A stretch of DNA of 50,924 bases from positions 1 to 50,924 of the forward strand of contig JALWYU010000069.1 of assembly GCA_026992635.1 (NCBI GenBank), written 5' to 3'. The position numbers and the translations under genes are program-made. Each line of letters starts with the position of its first letter. Position 1 is the first letter of the stretch. The notes under the pieces were generated by a model. The model did not search any database and was not told the origin of the DNA. It worked only from the letters and a program-made list of their open reading frames with translations. The DNA comes from Bacteroidota bacterium (lineage in GTDB: Bacteria; Bacteroidota; Bacteroidia; JAADEI01). Positions 8,830 through 18,740 of the stretch are shown one piece after another.

Positions 8830-11343
8830 ATGCGTACTGCAAAGTCCGGAGACACGTTGCTGGCACTCACTTCGCGAACCCAGAAAAAACATTGGATAAT
8901 CCGGGCACAAAAGAAGGGATTGGGCTGTGTAATAGTAAGCAGGCTCCTGGGGTTTGGTGTGGGCATCCTTTTGCTTGCAGGATGGGTGGCAGGTTATGCC
9001 CAGGAAGAAGCAACTTCCGAAATGCTCACGGAAGAAGATGTTTACCAGATTGTCGTCCAGCAGATTCAGGAGGTGCGCACACAGAACAATATGGACACTT
9101 TGCTCGTCGCGGATTTTGCCAATCAAATTGCACGCGCCTTTGCCGAACATCATATGGAAACGCGCCAGACGGTGCGCGATCCCTCGCTGATCGCCAGAAT
9201 CATGGGTGAGTACGGTGGAAATCCCCAGGCGCACTATATCGTTCTCACGGGGCGGGCACGCGTGAAAAAGGGGAAGCGCATCCTGGATCGCGAAACCGTT
9301 GCCCAGACCCTTGCTGCCAAATTCACCCAGAAGAAGCGGAATGTGAAAAAGATGCTGGATGAGGACTTTGTCTTTTTGGGTGTGGGTGTTCGGCTCAGTG
9401 ACAAGGGCTCCGGGGTCATCTATGTGCTTTTAGGCAGTGCTCAGCTGGATAACCGGGGTGCAGACAAAAAGCTGCGCAAGCAGCTGGTGGTACGCTATAC
9501 GAAGGGGCGACGTGGACTGATTACTGAATACGAAGTGGGGCGTGGGCAGGAAGACCCCTGTGCCGACGTGGACAAATTCACCGACTGGATCGGCTTAGCA
9601 AAGAGCCTGTCTATCAGTGGGAAGTACGTCTACATGCACTATCCGGATCTGATGGCGTTGACGCCGCTCCTGGACAAGAAAAAAGACGGGTTCGCCATAG
9701 AAATTGTCTTAGAGGACCAGTTTGCGTGTGGGCAACCCAATATTTTAGATTGGCGTCGTCCGTTCCGTGGGAAAGTACTCAAGCCCCGGTACGCACGGTA
9801 CATTCAGGCGAAAAATGAGAGCGTAACCGGTGAATTGCAAGTACCCGTAGGTAAGCTCCCCGGCAGATTCCGCAAGTATGGAACCGGACTCAACTATGAA
9901 TTCAACATCCTGGTGATTCAGAACAAACACTTTTGCCGGCGTATTATTCCGGGCTATCGCGATACGGTTCAATTTGAAGTGGAGCCCAACTTCCAATTTT
10001 ATCCTGATACCTTTTACCGGCAGGGCGACAAGCGTTTTCAGGTCATCAAGGAGAAACACACCATTGAGTTTCGCATCTATTTTGAAAAGGGCAAGTACAA
10101 CTACCGCTATGAGGACATCAAACCCATTTTGGACACGCTTGCGATTCCGCTCTTCACCATTGACAGTATTTACATTCGGGCGCATTCTTCACTGGAAGGC
10201 GACTCCGCGGTGAATGCCGAGCTGCAGATCAAACGTGGCACCAGCATTGCTGAGGCGTTGTTTTCCCGGTTTCCCCACCTTCAAAAAGTTGTGCGTATTG
10301 AACATGACGACTCCTGGGAACTGTTTAAGCAGGACATCAAGAAAGATCCACAGTGGGGTTGGCTGGCAGATACTACCAAAGCCTTTGTCCGGAATTTGCT
10401 GAATCGGAATCCTCAGCTGGTTCAGCACTTAGAACCGATGCTCCAGAAACACCGATTTGCCTCCGTGAAGATCTATGCAACGATTGACATTAAGGGTGGG
10501 GCTGAGCTGTTGTTCTTCCAGCGGAGAATGGACATTGCCGTTCGGAAAAAAGACGTGAAAGAAGCCCTGGCAATTCAACGTTATCTGATTCAGCGTGTTC
10601 TGGAAGGGCGGTATCCGCCAGAAGTGGTCCTCAACCTGAAAGTTCCTTCGGATCCGGCTTTTGCCCAGCTCCACCTGAATGCCTGGTGGATGAGATATTG
10701 GGCACTGGATAAGCGCACCATTACACCACAGCGCTGTCAGGAGCTCCAGGGGTTGGAACAGCATCTTGCAGACAATCAGGTGTTCCAGTACAATCGTCTG
10801 GTTTGTCAAATCCTGTATGAAGACCTGCCCGACGACCAGATTGAACCCATTCAGGAGGAAATCCAGAAATTGCAGGCGTCGCCTTTGCGTGCCAAAGACA
10901 TCACGCGTCTGGACCTCTACTTCAACATTCGCGCACTGGACCAGTTGCTCCAGACGCATGCGCCCGATGACGTGGCAGTGCAAAGTCGGATAGAACGCCT
11001 GAAACAGATCTTTCAACCTGAAGAATGGGAATGGCAATGGGGAGGGAAAATCGCTTATCTGGCTTATCAGACGCGGAATGAGGACTGGGCTATAGACCTG
11101 CTGGAAAACTACCTCCAGCGGAATGTCCAGGCAGACGTGAATTTCTACAGGTTTTATGCTTTTCTGGTGAGCTGGAATGAGGAAAAAGTCCTGTCTTCGT
11201 ACTATCGGCGTGCCCTTCTCAAATGGTACGCGAAGGATCCCGTAGGTGTGTGCGACCGTCTGGGCAAGACCTTTCAGGGTCCGTCCTTCCAGAGTGTTCT
11301 GGACCCCTACATCAAAGAATTGCGCTGTCAAAAGTGCAAGTAA
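8830..11343 (+). CDS. Large exported protein of unknown function
   Basis: I do not recognise this 837-residue protein as a named family. A hydrophobic stretch ending in GWVAGYAQ-EE at about residue 58 looks like a signal peptide, but about 33 polar residues precede it. Either the n-region is long or translation starts downstream at a TTG or GTG. Residues 65-120 (QEVRTQNNMD...ARAFAEHHMETR) loosely resemble a CAP/SCP-type domain. Around residue 440 the segment IDSIYIRAHSSLEGDSAVN followed by QIKRGTSIAEAL loosely resembles an OmpA-like peptidoglycan-binding domain; both are weak inferences. The C-terminal third is helical and Gln/Leu-rich, like TPR-type repeats. It is the promoter-proximal gene of an operon with gltX, which starts 10 nt after its stop. 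Confidence 0.85.
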   Translation: MRTAKSGDTLLALTSRTQKKHWIIRAQKKGLGCVIVSRLLGFGVGILLLAGWVAGYAQEEATSEMLTEEDVYQIVVQQIQEVRTQNNMDTLLVADFANQIARAFAEHHMETRQTVRDPSLIARIMGEYGGNPQAHYIVLTGRARVKKGKRILDRETVAQTLAAKFTQKKRNVKKMLDEDFVFLGVGVRLSDKGSGVIYVLLGSAQLDNRGADKKLRKQLVVRYTKGRRGLITEYEVGRGQEDPCADVDKFTDWIGLAKSLSISGKYVYMHYPDLMALTPLLDKKKDGFAIEIVLEDQFACGQPNILDWRRPFRGKVLKPRYARYIQAKNESVTGELQVPVGKLPGRFRKYGTGLNYEFNILVIQNKHFCRRIIPGYRDTVQFEVEPNFQFYPDTFYRQGDKRFQVIKEKHTIEFRIYFEKGKYNYRYEDIKPILDTLAIPLFTIDSIYIRAHSSLEGDSAVNAELQIKRGTSIAEALFSRFPHLQKVVRIEHDDSWELFKQDIKKDPQWGWLADTTKAFVRNLLNRNPQLVQHLEPMLQKHRFASVKIYATIDIKGGAELLFFQRRMDIAVRKKDVKEALAIQRYLIQRVLEGRYPPEVVLNLKVPSDPAFAQLHLNAWWMRYWALDKRTITPQRCQELQGLEQHLADNQVFQYNRLVCQILYEDLPDDQIEPIQEEIQKLQASPLRAKDITRLDLYFNIRALDQLLQTHAPDDVAVQSRIERLKQIFQPEEWEWQWGGKIAYLAYQTRNEDWAIDLLENYLQRNVQADVNFYRFYAFLVSWNEEKVLSSYYRRALLKWYAKDPVGVCDRLGKTFQGPSFQSVLDPYIKELRCQKCK

Positions 11344-11353
11344 CGCGGTGGCA

Positions 11354-12859
11354 ATGGGAGTGTGCGTACGGTTTGCGCCCAGTCCTACGGGACCTTTGCA
11401 CATTGGTGGGGTGCGCACAGCGTTATTCAACTGGTTGTTTGCCCGTCATCACCAGGGCAAATTCATTCTTCGCATAGAGGATACGGATCGGAGCCGATAC
11501 GTGCCCGGTGCCGAACAGCACATCATAGAATCGCTTCGGTGGGTGGGACTCACTTGGGATGAAGGACCCATCCGCCAGAGCACACGGACAGAGCTCTACC
11601 GGCGATATGCCCATGAGCTGGTTCAGCGCGGCTATGCCTACTATGCTTTTGACACAGAGGAGGAGCTGGAGCGTATGCGCCAGGATTTGCGCGCGGCGGG
11701 CGTACCCAACCCTCAGTACAACGTGTATACGCGCCAGTATATGCGCAACTCTTTGACTTTGCCCGAGGAGGAGGTTCAGCGCCGACTTGCCTCGGGCGAA
11801 CCCTACGTCATCCGACTGTACGTACCGGCGGACCGCGAAATCCGCTTCCACGACCAGATCCGCGGATGGATTCGTTTTCAATCGCGCGAGCTGGATGACA
11901 AGATCCTGCTTAAGAGCGATGGCTTTCCCACGTACCATCTGGCGAATGTGGTGGACGACCACCTGATGGGTGTAACCCACGTGATCCGCGGAGAAGAATG
12001 GATACCATCCACGCCCATCCACCTTTTGATTTACGAAGGGATGGGCTGGACACCTCCAGAGTTTGCCCACTTACCATTGATTCTGCGCCCCGATGGAAAA
12101 GGCAAGCTCAGCAAGCGGGAAGCCCTCCAGCTGGGTATACCCATTTACGTGATTCAGTGGAAGGATCCCCATACTGGAGAGGAAATGCCGGGGTTTCGCG
12201 AACTGGGTTTTCTGCCGGAAGCCGTGCTCAATATTCTGGCATTGCTGGGCTGGCACCCACCTGATGCCCAGCGCGAAATCTTTACCCTTCAGGAAATGAT
12301 CCAGACGTTTTCTTTGGAACGGATTGGCGCCAGTGGTGCCCGACTGAACTACGAGAAAGCCCTGTGGATCAACCAGCAATACTTGCAGCGTTTGTCGGAA
12401 GAAGCTTTTCGCCAGAAGGTGGCACCCTTCTTAGAGGCGGTGGGTGTTCCGCCCGATGCTTTTCATCTGGAACTGGCAAATCTTTACAGGACACGTGCCC
12501 ATACCCTTCGGGAAATTGCGGATGAAGTCCGTGCAATACGTGAGTGGACACCGGTTCGGAGCATTCAATCTGGGGAGGTGTCTGCTTTGGAAAGTGTCAC
12601 GCTCAATGCGTGCGAGCAGGATGCGCTTCAAGCGTTTCTTAGATGGTGGCGGGCACACACGGGAGAGGCTACACCGGACGTCCTCACACAAAAAATCCGG
12701 GAAATTGCGCGTGAACGGGAACTCAAACCCGGGCAACTGATGTTAAAGATTAGATGGGCAATTTCGGGGAAGCGCCAGGGACCACCTCTGGGCGCCCTCC
12801 TCCACCTGATGAAAGACAAAGCGATTGAACGAATCGCAAAACTCATAGAGCAAACATGA
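11354..12859 (+). CDS. gltX: Glutamyl-tRNA synthetase
   Basis: This class I synthetase charges tRNA-Glu. The N-terminus reads VRFAPSPTGPLHIGGVRTAL, containing the HIGH motif (HIGG at residues 16-19). The KMSKS-equivalent KLSKR lies at about 251-255 in GKGKLSKREAL, and IRGEEWIPSTPIH precedes it. The C-terminal all-helical anticodon-binding domain follows, with KPGQLMLKIRWAISG near the end. The protein has 501 residues, a normal length. The ATG at 11354 is 10 nt past the upstream stop; a longer ORF would add 36 residues overlapping the previous gene and is not supported by the family. The TGA overlaps the next gene's ATG. Confidence 0.97.
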   Translation: MGVCVRFAPSPTGPLHIGGVRTALFNWLFARHHQGKFILRIEDTDRSRYVPGAEQHIIESLRWVGLTWDEGPIRQSTRTELYRRYAHELVQRGYAYYAFDTEEELERMRQDLRAAGVPNPQYNVYTRQYMRNSLTLPEEEVQRRLASGEPYVIRLYVPADREIRFHDQIRGWIRFQSRELDDKILLKSDGFPTYHLANVVDDHLMGVTHVIRGEEWIPSTPIHLLIYEGMGWTPPEFAHLPLILRPDGKGKLSKREALQLGIPIYVIQWKDPHTGEEMPGFRELGFLPEAVLNILALLGWHPPDAQREIFTLQEMIQTFSLERIGASGARLNYEKALWINQQYLQRLSEEAFRQKVAPFLEAVGVPPDAFHLELANLYRTRAHTLREIADEVRAIREWTPVRSIQSGEVSALESVTLNACEQDALQAFLRWWRAHTGEATPDVLTQKIREIARERELKPGQLMLKIRWAISGKRQGPPLGALLHLMKDKAIERIAKLIEQT

Positions 12860-13455
12860 AGAAGCCAGAGGAAACCGACCGTCCGCGCTATCCCGGTAAT
12901 TTAGACGTGGAAGTGGCAGTGGATGGACGCGTGTACATTCGCAAGCGGCTCACGTCCCTGAACACCTACCTGAACCAGCATACCAACGATCCGAGATTGC
13001 GCGGCGTAAGTGTAGAGCCGCGGTATGACCAGCCCACCGCACTCATTGCCGCCCTGTCCATTGTAGAATTTCCCGATGACCTGCCCGAGATCGCAACGAT
13101 GGTCCGAGACGCAGGCTTCCACATCATTGACCAGATAGAATGCTCCATTCCAGGCGAGATCAGCCAGGTGCTGGCGACCGAAAGCAGACAGGTGGACCTT
13201 TTGATTGTACGCTTCCACCCTTCCGACGGGAAAATGCAATGTTTGCGCCTGCAACGGGAACTTGCTGACCAGATTGACATCCAGTGTGTGATCACGGTGG
13301 GCATACCGGGCATGCCTGCATTGGGTGCCAACTGGCTGTTCGGTGGGATTCGTCCTGGCCAGCGATTGCAACGCATTTTACAACGGGCGTTTCCCTATTT
13401 ACAAAAAGGAATTTTGCTGGAAGCCCTGGAAAAGGGTGAGGTGATTTTTCAATGA
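12856..13455 (+). CDS. Conserved-looking hypothetical protein coupled to gltX
   Basis: I do not recognise this 199-residue protein. It looks soluble, with no signal peptide or membrane segment. The N-terminal half has a beta-rich pattern (LDVEVAVDGRVYIRKR). The middle has alternating alpha/beta character (MVRDAGFHIIDQIECSIPG, VDLLIVRFHPSDGKM) and a Gly/Pro-rich VGIPGMPALGANWLFGG loop, which could suit a nucleotide- or ligand-binding alpha/beta fold; that is inference. Its ATG overlaps the gltX TGA and its own TGA overlaps the next ATG, so the three genes are probably translated as a coupled set. Confidence 0.8.
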   Translation: MKKPEETDRPRYPGNLDVEVAVDGRVYIRKRLTSLNTYLNQHTNDPRLRGVSVEPRYDQPTALIAALSIVEFPDDLPEIATMVRDAGFHIIDQIECSIPGEISQVLATESRQVDLLIVRFHPSDGKMQCLRLQRELADQIDIQCVITVGIPGMPALGANWLFGGIRPGQRLQRILQRAFPYLQKGILLEALEKGEVIFQ

Positions 13456-14399
13456 GCCATTGGCTGATCACGGATTTTCCCCATCCCATTGCTATAGCTA
13501 TTGCGCGAGGCTTAGCACGGGGCGGTGTCGCTCAGCCGGACTCCCTCTATTTGGCAGGAACGTTTTCTTCAGCCGCCACCGCGCATGTGCTGACACACCT
13601 GACGTACACCCAGCTCATTGAACAGACACGGCTTGCTGGCTGGCTCAGGTACCATTCACGACGCCTGAAAGGCATCATCTGTTGCACAACTTCAACGCTG
13701 TCCCTGCTGGACAACGTCCTCACTGAGAGGATACCAATCCTGGCAATCCTGCCTGTGTGGGCACAGCCCAAACAAGCTGTTGGAACTGCATCGCAGTCTC
13801 AAAGCGAATCCCAAGCGAATTCCAGAGCAGGACGACGCACTGTGCTATGGATTCCAGGATGGACCGGCGAAGAAGAATTCCTTGCTCTTGCCACACGCCA
13901 GTGGCAGGGCCCCCTATCCGAGCTGGCACGCATCCTTAGTCAGGCAAGGTACCAGGGAGGAACATGGATTGTCCCTGAGCCCTGCCAGGACTTCACCGGA
14001 ATCTATTTGCAGGATCTGCTGACCTTGGTGGAGCAATGGATTCCGAAGCTTGGGTCCGGTCCTCTGGCTGGCAAAGAGTTTTTTGTGCCGGCAACCTGCA
14101 CCCTCACACCCCATGCAGTGAAGCAGGTGGTGGAGAAAGCCATCCTTCTGATGCAGGGAACCTGCCAGTGGTCCGGAACAACTCCACATACCGGACAATC
14201 TTCACGAACCCAAACCACTATGCCACTCAGGACTCCTTGCGAACCTCCTTATCCTGGACATGAACAGTTACCTCTACCGGCATCTACGGCGCCCCACTTC
14301 ATCGCCCTGCAAATGCTATGGTGGTGCCAGCGTCAGGGAAAAACGTTTTTCCATTTGCTGGAAGAAGCGCAGGAGTGCGTGCCCGAGCCGGTAGACTAG
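13452..14399 (+). CDS. Hypothetical protein, possibly a degenerate SDR/RmlD-like protein
   Basis: This 315-residue protein has no confident family assignment. It starts MSHWLITDFPHPIAIAIARG, which could be a Rossmann-type beta-alpha unit lacking the usual GxxGxxG. The segment YLQDLLTLVEQWIPK followed by a hydrophilic stretch and TPHAVKQVVEKA faintly recalls the C-terminal half of dTDP-4-dehydrorhamnose reductases. A Ser/Thr/Pro-rich segment separates this from a final helix. The start ATG overlaps the previous TGA. The last 84 nt overlap birA, which is transcribed toward it, so the two C-termini are encoded on opposite strands of the same DNA. Confidence 0.72.
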   Translation: MSHWLITDFPHPIAIAIARGLARGGVAQPDSLYLAGTFSSAATAHVLTHLTYTQLIEQTRLAGWLRYHSRRLKGIICCTTSTLSLLDNVLTERIPILAILPVWAQPKQAVGTASQSQSESQANSRAGRRTVLWIPGWTGEEEFLALATRQWQGPLSELARILSQARYQGGTWIVPEPCQDFTGIYLQDLLTLVEQWIPKLGSGPLAGKEFFVPATCTLTPHAVKQVVEKAILLMQGTCQWSGTTPHTGQSSRTQTTMPLRTPCEPPYPGHEQLPLPASTAPHFIALQMLWWCQRQGKTFFHLLEEAQECVPEPVD

Positions 14400-14999
14400 C
14401 GCATCCGGTGAGACTTCAACACCATGCATAGCAAGTGCTGTGGCAAAACGTTGAAAATGTTCGGGAAAAGCCGAAGCATGCAGGTTTAAACCAATCCCCA
14501 CCACAACACTGCACCGTTCTCCGGACACAGGGGAAACTCCCTGAGAAACCCTGGTTGATTTATGCCAGCGGACCTCCGTAAGAATGCCACCCACCTTTTT
14601 TCCATGCAGGAAAAGATCGTTGGGCAACTTCACATGCCAGAACAACGATGAATGCGTAAACATGTGGCGGAGCGTGCTCACCACTACGGCGGGAATGCCG
14701 GAGCCCAGCCAGTCTACGATCCGCTGACGAAACCCAGGATCTTTCAGGCTTTCTCTTTCCAGAAGAGAAAACGTACTGGCAATGGAAAGCGCTAAACATG
14801 AGCCCTTTGCTTGACACCACCAGGGGCGCCCCCGCCTGCCATACCCGGCAACCTGCCAGTCTGTCCACAGGCATAGATAACGGGGATGAGCATGGAATAC
14901 TTCCAGCAAACACCAAGCCAGCCGCTGCGTACTGCCTGTACCCCCAACGTATTTCCAGAAAATTTCCTCAGGCGAACCGGGAACCTCTCCGAATTCCAT
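14316..14999 (-). CDS. birA: Biotin--[acetyl-CoA carboxylase] ligase, short form
   Basis: This enzyme activates biotin with ATP and attaches it to a lysine of biotin carboxyl carrier proteins. Catalytic landmarks are a divergent biotin-binding start GGTGSTQRLAW, the adenylate loop GYGRRGRPWW (family GRGRxGRxW), and KLPNDLFLHGKKVGGIL (family KWPNDL...KxxGIL) with VVVGIGLNLHA afterwards. At 227 residues it lacks the N-terminal DNA-binding domain of the E. coli repressor-type BirA. The ATG at 14999 begins just before the domain. The birA-rsfS-ftsH neighbourhood is common in Bacteroidota, though here birA is divergent from rsfS. Confidence 0.9.
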   Translation of the reverse strand: MEFGEVPGSPEEIFWKYVGGTGSTQRLAWCLLEVFHAHPRYLCLWTDWQVAGYGRRGRPWWCQAKGSCLALSIASTFSLLERESLKDPGFRQRIVDWLGSGIPAVVVSTLRHMFTHSSLFWHVKLPNDLFLHGKKVGGILTEVRWHKSTRVSQGVSPVSGERCSVVVGIGLNLHASAFPEHFQRFATALAMHGVEVSPDALVYRLGHALLRFFQQMEKRFSLTLAPP

Positions 15000-15202
15000 C
15001 CTGTTTCCTTTTTATGGAAGTACAGCGGGAATCATTACCTCCTTTGTGAACCTAGCTTGACGAAAAGGTGCGAAAAAAACGGGAGAAAGCCAGAAGGGTG
15101 ATCCACCAGCATAAGCACGCGTACGGGAAGGGTGTGGAGACGCCATCGCCGACCATGTCGGCAAGGGCATCAGACTGGCAAGCCCTGACAGGGCCGCGGC
15201 CA

Positions 15203-15691
15203 ATGGAAACAGTCCACCTATTGGAAGTGCCTGTTCCAGAGTTAATCCGTGAAATTGTTGAGGTCCTCCAGAAGAAACAGGGCGAAGAAATTGTGGTAAT
15301 TGACCTTCGGGAATTTCCGGACCGAACGACGGACTTCATGATCTTGGTAACTGCCGATACCGACATTCACATGAAAGCCCTTTACGAAGAAGTATACCAT
15401 CACCTGAAGAAAACCTTGGGGCGACTACCTCATCATGTGGAAGGGGTAGAGTACTGGCGATGGGTTGTGATGGACTATCTGGAAGTGGTGATTCATTTGT
15501 TTCTGGCGGATGTTCGCCTGCACTATGATCTGGAGAGTTTGTGGGCGGATTTTCCGCACTGGCTGATTGCAGATATTTCTGATTTGCAGTCAGATGATGG
15601 CAGTGAGGGGAATCGCGATAATAGATCGGCGGATTCCAACGTTTCCGAAACGGGCAGAGGTAGGGGTGTGTCCCATGGTGAAAAGGCGTAA
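15203..15691 (+). CDS. rsfS: Ribosome silencing factor RsfS
   Basis: RsfS binds ribosomal protein uL14 and blocks subunit joining in starved or stationary cells. The domain is clear from LIREIVEVLQKKQGEEIVV through DLREFPDRTTDFMILVTA, HHVEGVEYWRWVVMDY and VVIHLFLADVRLHYDLE, ending with the typical LWAD. A Ser/Asp/Asn-rich tail of about 40 residues follows. I place the start at the ATG at 15203 (METVHLLEVP), giving 162 residues. In-frame alternatives are ATG 15155 and GTG 15068; no start has a clear Shine-Dalgarno sequence. The stop is 5 nt before ftsH. Confidence 0.93.
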   Translation: METVHLLEVPVPELIREIVEVLQKKQGEEIVVIDLREFPDRTTDFMILVTADTDIHMKALYEEVYHHLKKTLGRLPHHVEGVEYWRWVVMDYLEVVIHLFLADVRLHYDLESLWADFPHWLIADISDLQSDDGSEGNRDNRSADSNVSETGRGRGVSHGEKA

Positions 15692-15696
15692 CCTTC

Positions 15697-18081
15697 ATGA
15701 CAGCAATGGCTGGAGGTGTGGTTCAGTGTGTATTTCTGGGCTTGTGGCGTTTGGTTCGTAAAGAGCATAGAAACAGTGTGTTGTGGTCAAGGGGGTCGTC
15801 AGCGCCAGAGCAGGACAACCAGAGTGAGTATGCCAGCAAGCGAGAACAACGACCGGGCGAGCGCAACAGGGGCAAGTCGCCGCGTGCCAATGTTTTCGTC
15901 ATCTATTTTCTGATTGCTCTGGTGCTGATTGGTCTTCAATATCTGTGGCTGCGCCCCTCATATAAGGAGATTTCGTGGCGGTACTTTGCGCGGGAGCTGG
16001 CACCGACCGGCGATGTCGCCCGACTCGTCGTGGTGAACCGCGAATATGTGGAGATTTACATTAAGCCGGATTCGCTCCATAAGCCACTTCATCGGGCAGT
16101 AGCACGCACCTGGCTGGGTACACCCAATCCAGGACCGCACTATGTGTTTACCATCGGCTCTATTGACCGTTTTCTGGAAGATTATGAACAGCTCCGGGAA
16201 CAACTCCGACAACAAAACAACACCGCACTGGAAACGGTGGATCTCGTTTACGAAACACGCTCGTCCTGGTGGCGCGATATACTCGTGTGGGCAGTCCCTG
16301 TCTTGCTGGTAATTCTTTTGTGGCTTTATTTGATGCGACGGATGGCGGCATCTTCGGGAGCAGGCATCTTTCAATTTGGGCGTTCCCGACCCCGTATCAT
16401 TGAGGGGACGGAGCGCGTCAACGTAACCTTTGAAGACGTTGCTGGCTTAGAAGAAGCCAAAGAAGAAGTGAAAGAAATCGTGGACTTTCTGAAAAATCCG
16501 GAGAAGTACCGGGCACTCGGCGGAAAGATCCCCAAGGGTGTGTTGCTGGTGGGGCCGCCCGGTACGGGCAAGACGCTCTTAGCGAAGGCGGTGGCGGGCG
16601 AAGCCAACGTCCCGTTTTTTTCTATTTCGGGCTCGGAGTTCGTGGAGATGTTTGTGGGTGTGGGTGCGAGCCGTGTCCGCGACCTGTTTCAACGTGCGCG
16701 AGAGAAAGCCCCCTGCATCATATTCATTGATGAGATTGATGCCATTGGCAGAGCACGGGGACGCTACCTGATCCCGGGTGCCAATGATGAACGGGAGAGC
16801 ACGCTTAATCAGCTGCTTGTGGAGATGGATGGGTTTGACAGTCGCCTGGGCATTATCGTGATGGCTGCTACGAATCGTCCGGATGTCCTGGATTCGGCGT
16901 TACTTCGTCCTGGCAGGTTTGACCGGCAGATCATTCTGGATCGTCCGGACCTGAAAGGCAGAGAAGCCATTTTCCGGATTCATATGCGTCCGCTGAAGCT
17001 GGCGCCTGACGTGGATGCCCGTCGCTTAGCTGAGCTCACTCCGGGGTTCGTAGGGGCGGACATTGCCAACGTGTGCAATGAAGCGGCACTGATTGCCGCG
17101 CGCAAAAACAAGCAAGCCATTGAAATGGAAGATTTCTTAGAAGCCATTGATAAGGCGATTGCCGGCTTGAAACGCAAGCGTGTGATTGCTCCGGAGGAGA
17201 AAGAGCGGGTTGCTTACCATGAAGCAGGTCATACGATTACGGCATGGTATTTAGCGGAGGTGGATCCGCCCTATAAGGTAAGCATTATTCCGCGGAGTAT
17301 AGGCAGTTTGGGGCATACGCAATTTCTTCCCCGTGAGCGTTATCTGTATGGTGAGCACATGCTGTATCAATCGCTGGTTGCATTACTTGGTGGGCGTGCC
17401 GCGGAGCAACTTGTGTATCAGGAGGTGTCCACAGGTGCGCAAAACGACTTGGAACGTGCGACGCAGCTTGCTTACGAGATGGTTTTGCGTTATGGACTTG
17501 GGAAAAAGGTTCGGCTGCTCTCGTTTCCGGAACGTGCTCAGGAAGTGGCTTTCTACCGGCCGTTCTCTGAGGAGACAGCACGCCTCGTAGACGAGGAAGT
17601 CCAGCAACTTCTGGAAAATGCCTATGAGGAAGCGCTCAACCTTCTTCGTAAGTACGAAGCTACGCTGCATCGGCTTGCCCGAGCCCTCCTGGAAAAAGAA
17701 ACCTTAGTTCGGGAAGACCTGGTTGCACTCATCGGTGAAGTGCCAGCCAGTGAACAGCGTCAGCAATCTGCCGCAGGGGAAGGGAGTCCATCGTCTCTGG
17801 CTTCGGACCCTTTGTCTGCTGCTTCTGGCAATCATGGTCAGCAAAGTCAGCAGGGTCAATCGCAGTCTTGCGGGCAGGAGGAGGAACCGGTGTCAGCGGC
17901 AGACCGGCAGCGTGCCTCTGCTGATGCGGCGGTGGTGACGGCGGCGGCGGGCGGCGGTGCCACGCCAGCCGCTTCCAATTCACGGACTGGCTCCCAACCT
18001 GTTGAAACCCATGACAGACAAACTTCCGGCGAAAACAACAACGACGACAACAACAAGACAGGGGGACGTTCGCACACCTGA
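15697..18081 (+). CDS. ftsH: ATP-dependent zinc metalloprotease FtsH
   Basis: This membrane-anchored AAA+ protease degrades membrane and regulatory proteins. Two membrane segments lie at about residues 65-86 and 194-215, with a periplasmic domain between them. The AAA module shows Walker A GPPGTGKT near 286, Walker B IIFIDEID near 341 and the second region of homology [19 protein letters not shown]. The zinc site HEAGH is at residues 508-512. At 794 residues it is longer than usual (about 650-700): it has a 60-residue charged N-terminal extension and a roughly 110-residue Ser/Gln/Ala/Gly-rich tail after EVPASEQ that looks disordered. The tail's end overlaps the proposed start of the LUD gene by 71 nt. 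Confidence 0.95.
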   Translation: MTAMAGGVVQCVFLGLWRLVRKEHRNSVLWSRGSSAPEQDNQSEYASKREQRPGERNRGKSPRANVFVIYFLIALVLIGLQYLWLRPSYKEISWRYFARELAPTGDVARLVVVNREYVEIYIKPDSLHKPLHRAVARTWLGTPNPGPHYVFTIGSIDRFLEDYEQLREQLRQQNNTALETVDLVYETRSSWWRDILVWAVPVLLVILLWLYLMRRMAASSGAGIFQFGRSRPRIIEGTERVNVTFEDVAGLEEAKEEVKEIVDFLKNPEKYRALGGKIPKGVLLVGPPGTGKTLLAKAVAGEANVPFFSISGSEFVEMFVGVGASRVRDLFQRAREKAPCIIFIDEIDAIGRARGRYLIPGANDERESTLNQLLVEMDGFDSRLGIIVMAATNRPDVLDSALLRPGRFDRQIILDRPDLKGREAIFRIHMRPLKLAPDVDARRLAELTPGFVGADIANVCNEAALIAARKNKQAIEMEDFLEAIDKAIAGLKRKRVIAPEEKERVAYHEAGHTITAWYLAEVDPPYKVSIIPRSIGSLGHTQFLPRERYLYGEHMLYQSLVALLGGRAAEQLVYQEVSTGAQNDLERATQLAYEMVLRYGLGKKVRLLSFPERAQEVAFYRPFSEETARLVDEEVQQLLENAYEEALNLLRKYEATLHRLARALLEKETLVREDLVALIGEVPASEQRQQSAAGEGSPSSLASDPLSAASGNHGQQSQQGQSQSCGQEEEPVSAADRQRASADAAVVTAAAGGGATPAASNSRTGSQPVETHDRQTSGENNNDDNNKTGGRSHT

Positions 18082-18721
18082 CCTGCCTGACGGACATCAT
18101 GGACACACTCAGACACAACAATCTGCCGAGTCCACCAGTCCGGTAACTACAAGCGAGACCCTGCGCCAGCGTGTGCATGCTCTTTTGGAGCGGTGGAATG
18201 CCTCCGCCCGAGAAGTTCTTGTGGATCCATTGCTCTGGGAAGATGAACAGGTGTGCCAGGCTCTGCGGGCAATGGGCATTTCTGTTCAGGAGGTGCTTCA
18301 GGGGGTGGAGCCTGTATCGCCTGAGGCAGTTTATCGGCAGTGGCTTGTATCGGAAACGGATGCGCTGGTTGCCCTTACGTCTGTTACGGGATATATTCAG
18401 GAGACGGGCACGCTCATTCTTACGGATTCGCTTCAACAAACCTTGAGTCTGGTTGCTCGCTACCATCTTTGTGTCATTTATCCGGAGCAAATCTGGCAGA
18501 ATCTGGAACAATGGACAGAGCATCTGGCGGGATTGCTGAGGGGTCAGCAGTGGGTTACCCTAGCGCAGGTGGTATTTGCGACGGGTCCCAGTCAGACGGC
18601 GGATATTGAAAAGACTTTAGTTCGTGGGGCACAGGGTCCTGCGGAGGTTGCGTTGATTTTTGTGGGATGGCGTTGTCCGAAAACATTCCGTGAACTTTTT
18701 GCCCCCCTTTTACGTTATTAG
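18011..18721 (+). CDS. LUD domain protein (LutC/YkgG-like)
   Basis: LUD-domain proteins include LutC of the lactate utilisation complex, but the copy next to ftsH in Bacteroidota has no settled function. The family signature is visible in VTGYIQETGTLILTDS, RYHLCVIYPEQI and especially ATGPSQTADIEKTLVRGAQG followed by a final hydrophobic strand. The N-terminal 45 residues are Thr/Gln/Ser-rich and probably disordered. I place the start at ATG 18011 ([10 protein letters not shown]), giving 236 residues and a 71-nt overlap with ftsH; a later internal start is possible. A phosphatidate cytidylyltransferase gene often follows in relatives; here a tRNA gene does. Confidence 0.85.
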   Translation: MTDKLPAKTTTTTTTRQGDVRTPDLPDGHHGHTQTQQSAESTSPVTTSETLRQRVHALLERWNASAREVLVDPLLWEDEQVCQALRAMGISVQEVLQGVEPVSPEAVYRQWLVSETDALVALTSVTGYIQETGTLILTDSLQQTLSLVARYHLCVIYPEQIWQNLEQWTEHLAGLLRGQQWVTLAQVVFATGPSQTADIEKTLVRGAQGPAEVALIFVGWRCPKTFRELFAPLLRY

Positions 18722-18740
18722 AGGTGAAGGGTTGTGGGTA

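Noticed and set aside
10429-11430. A 333-codon minus-strand ORF opposite the exported protein gene
   Set aside because: Antisense shadow: it spans the boundary between two plus-strand genes and shows no protein-like features.
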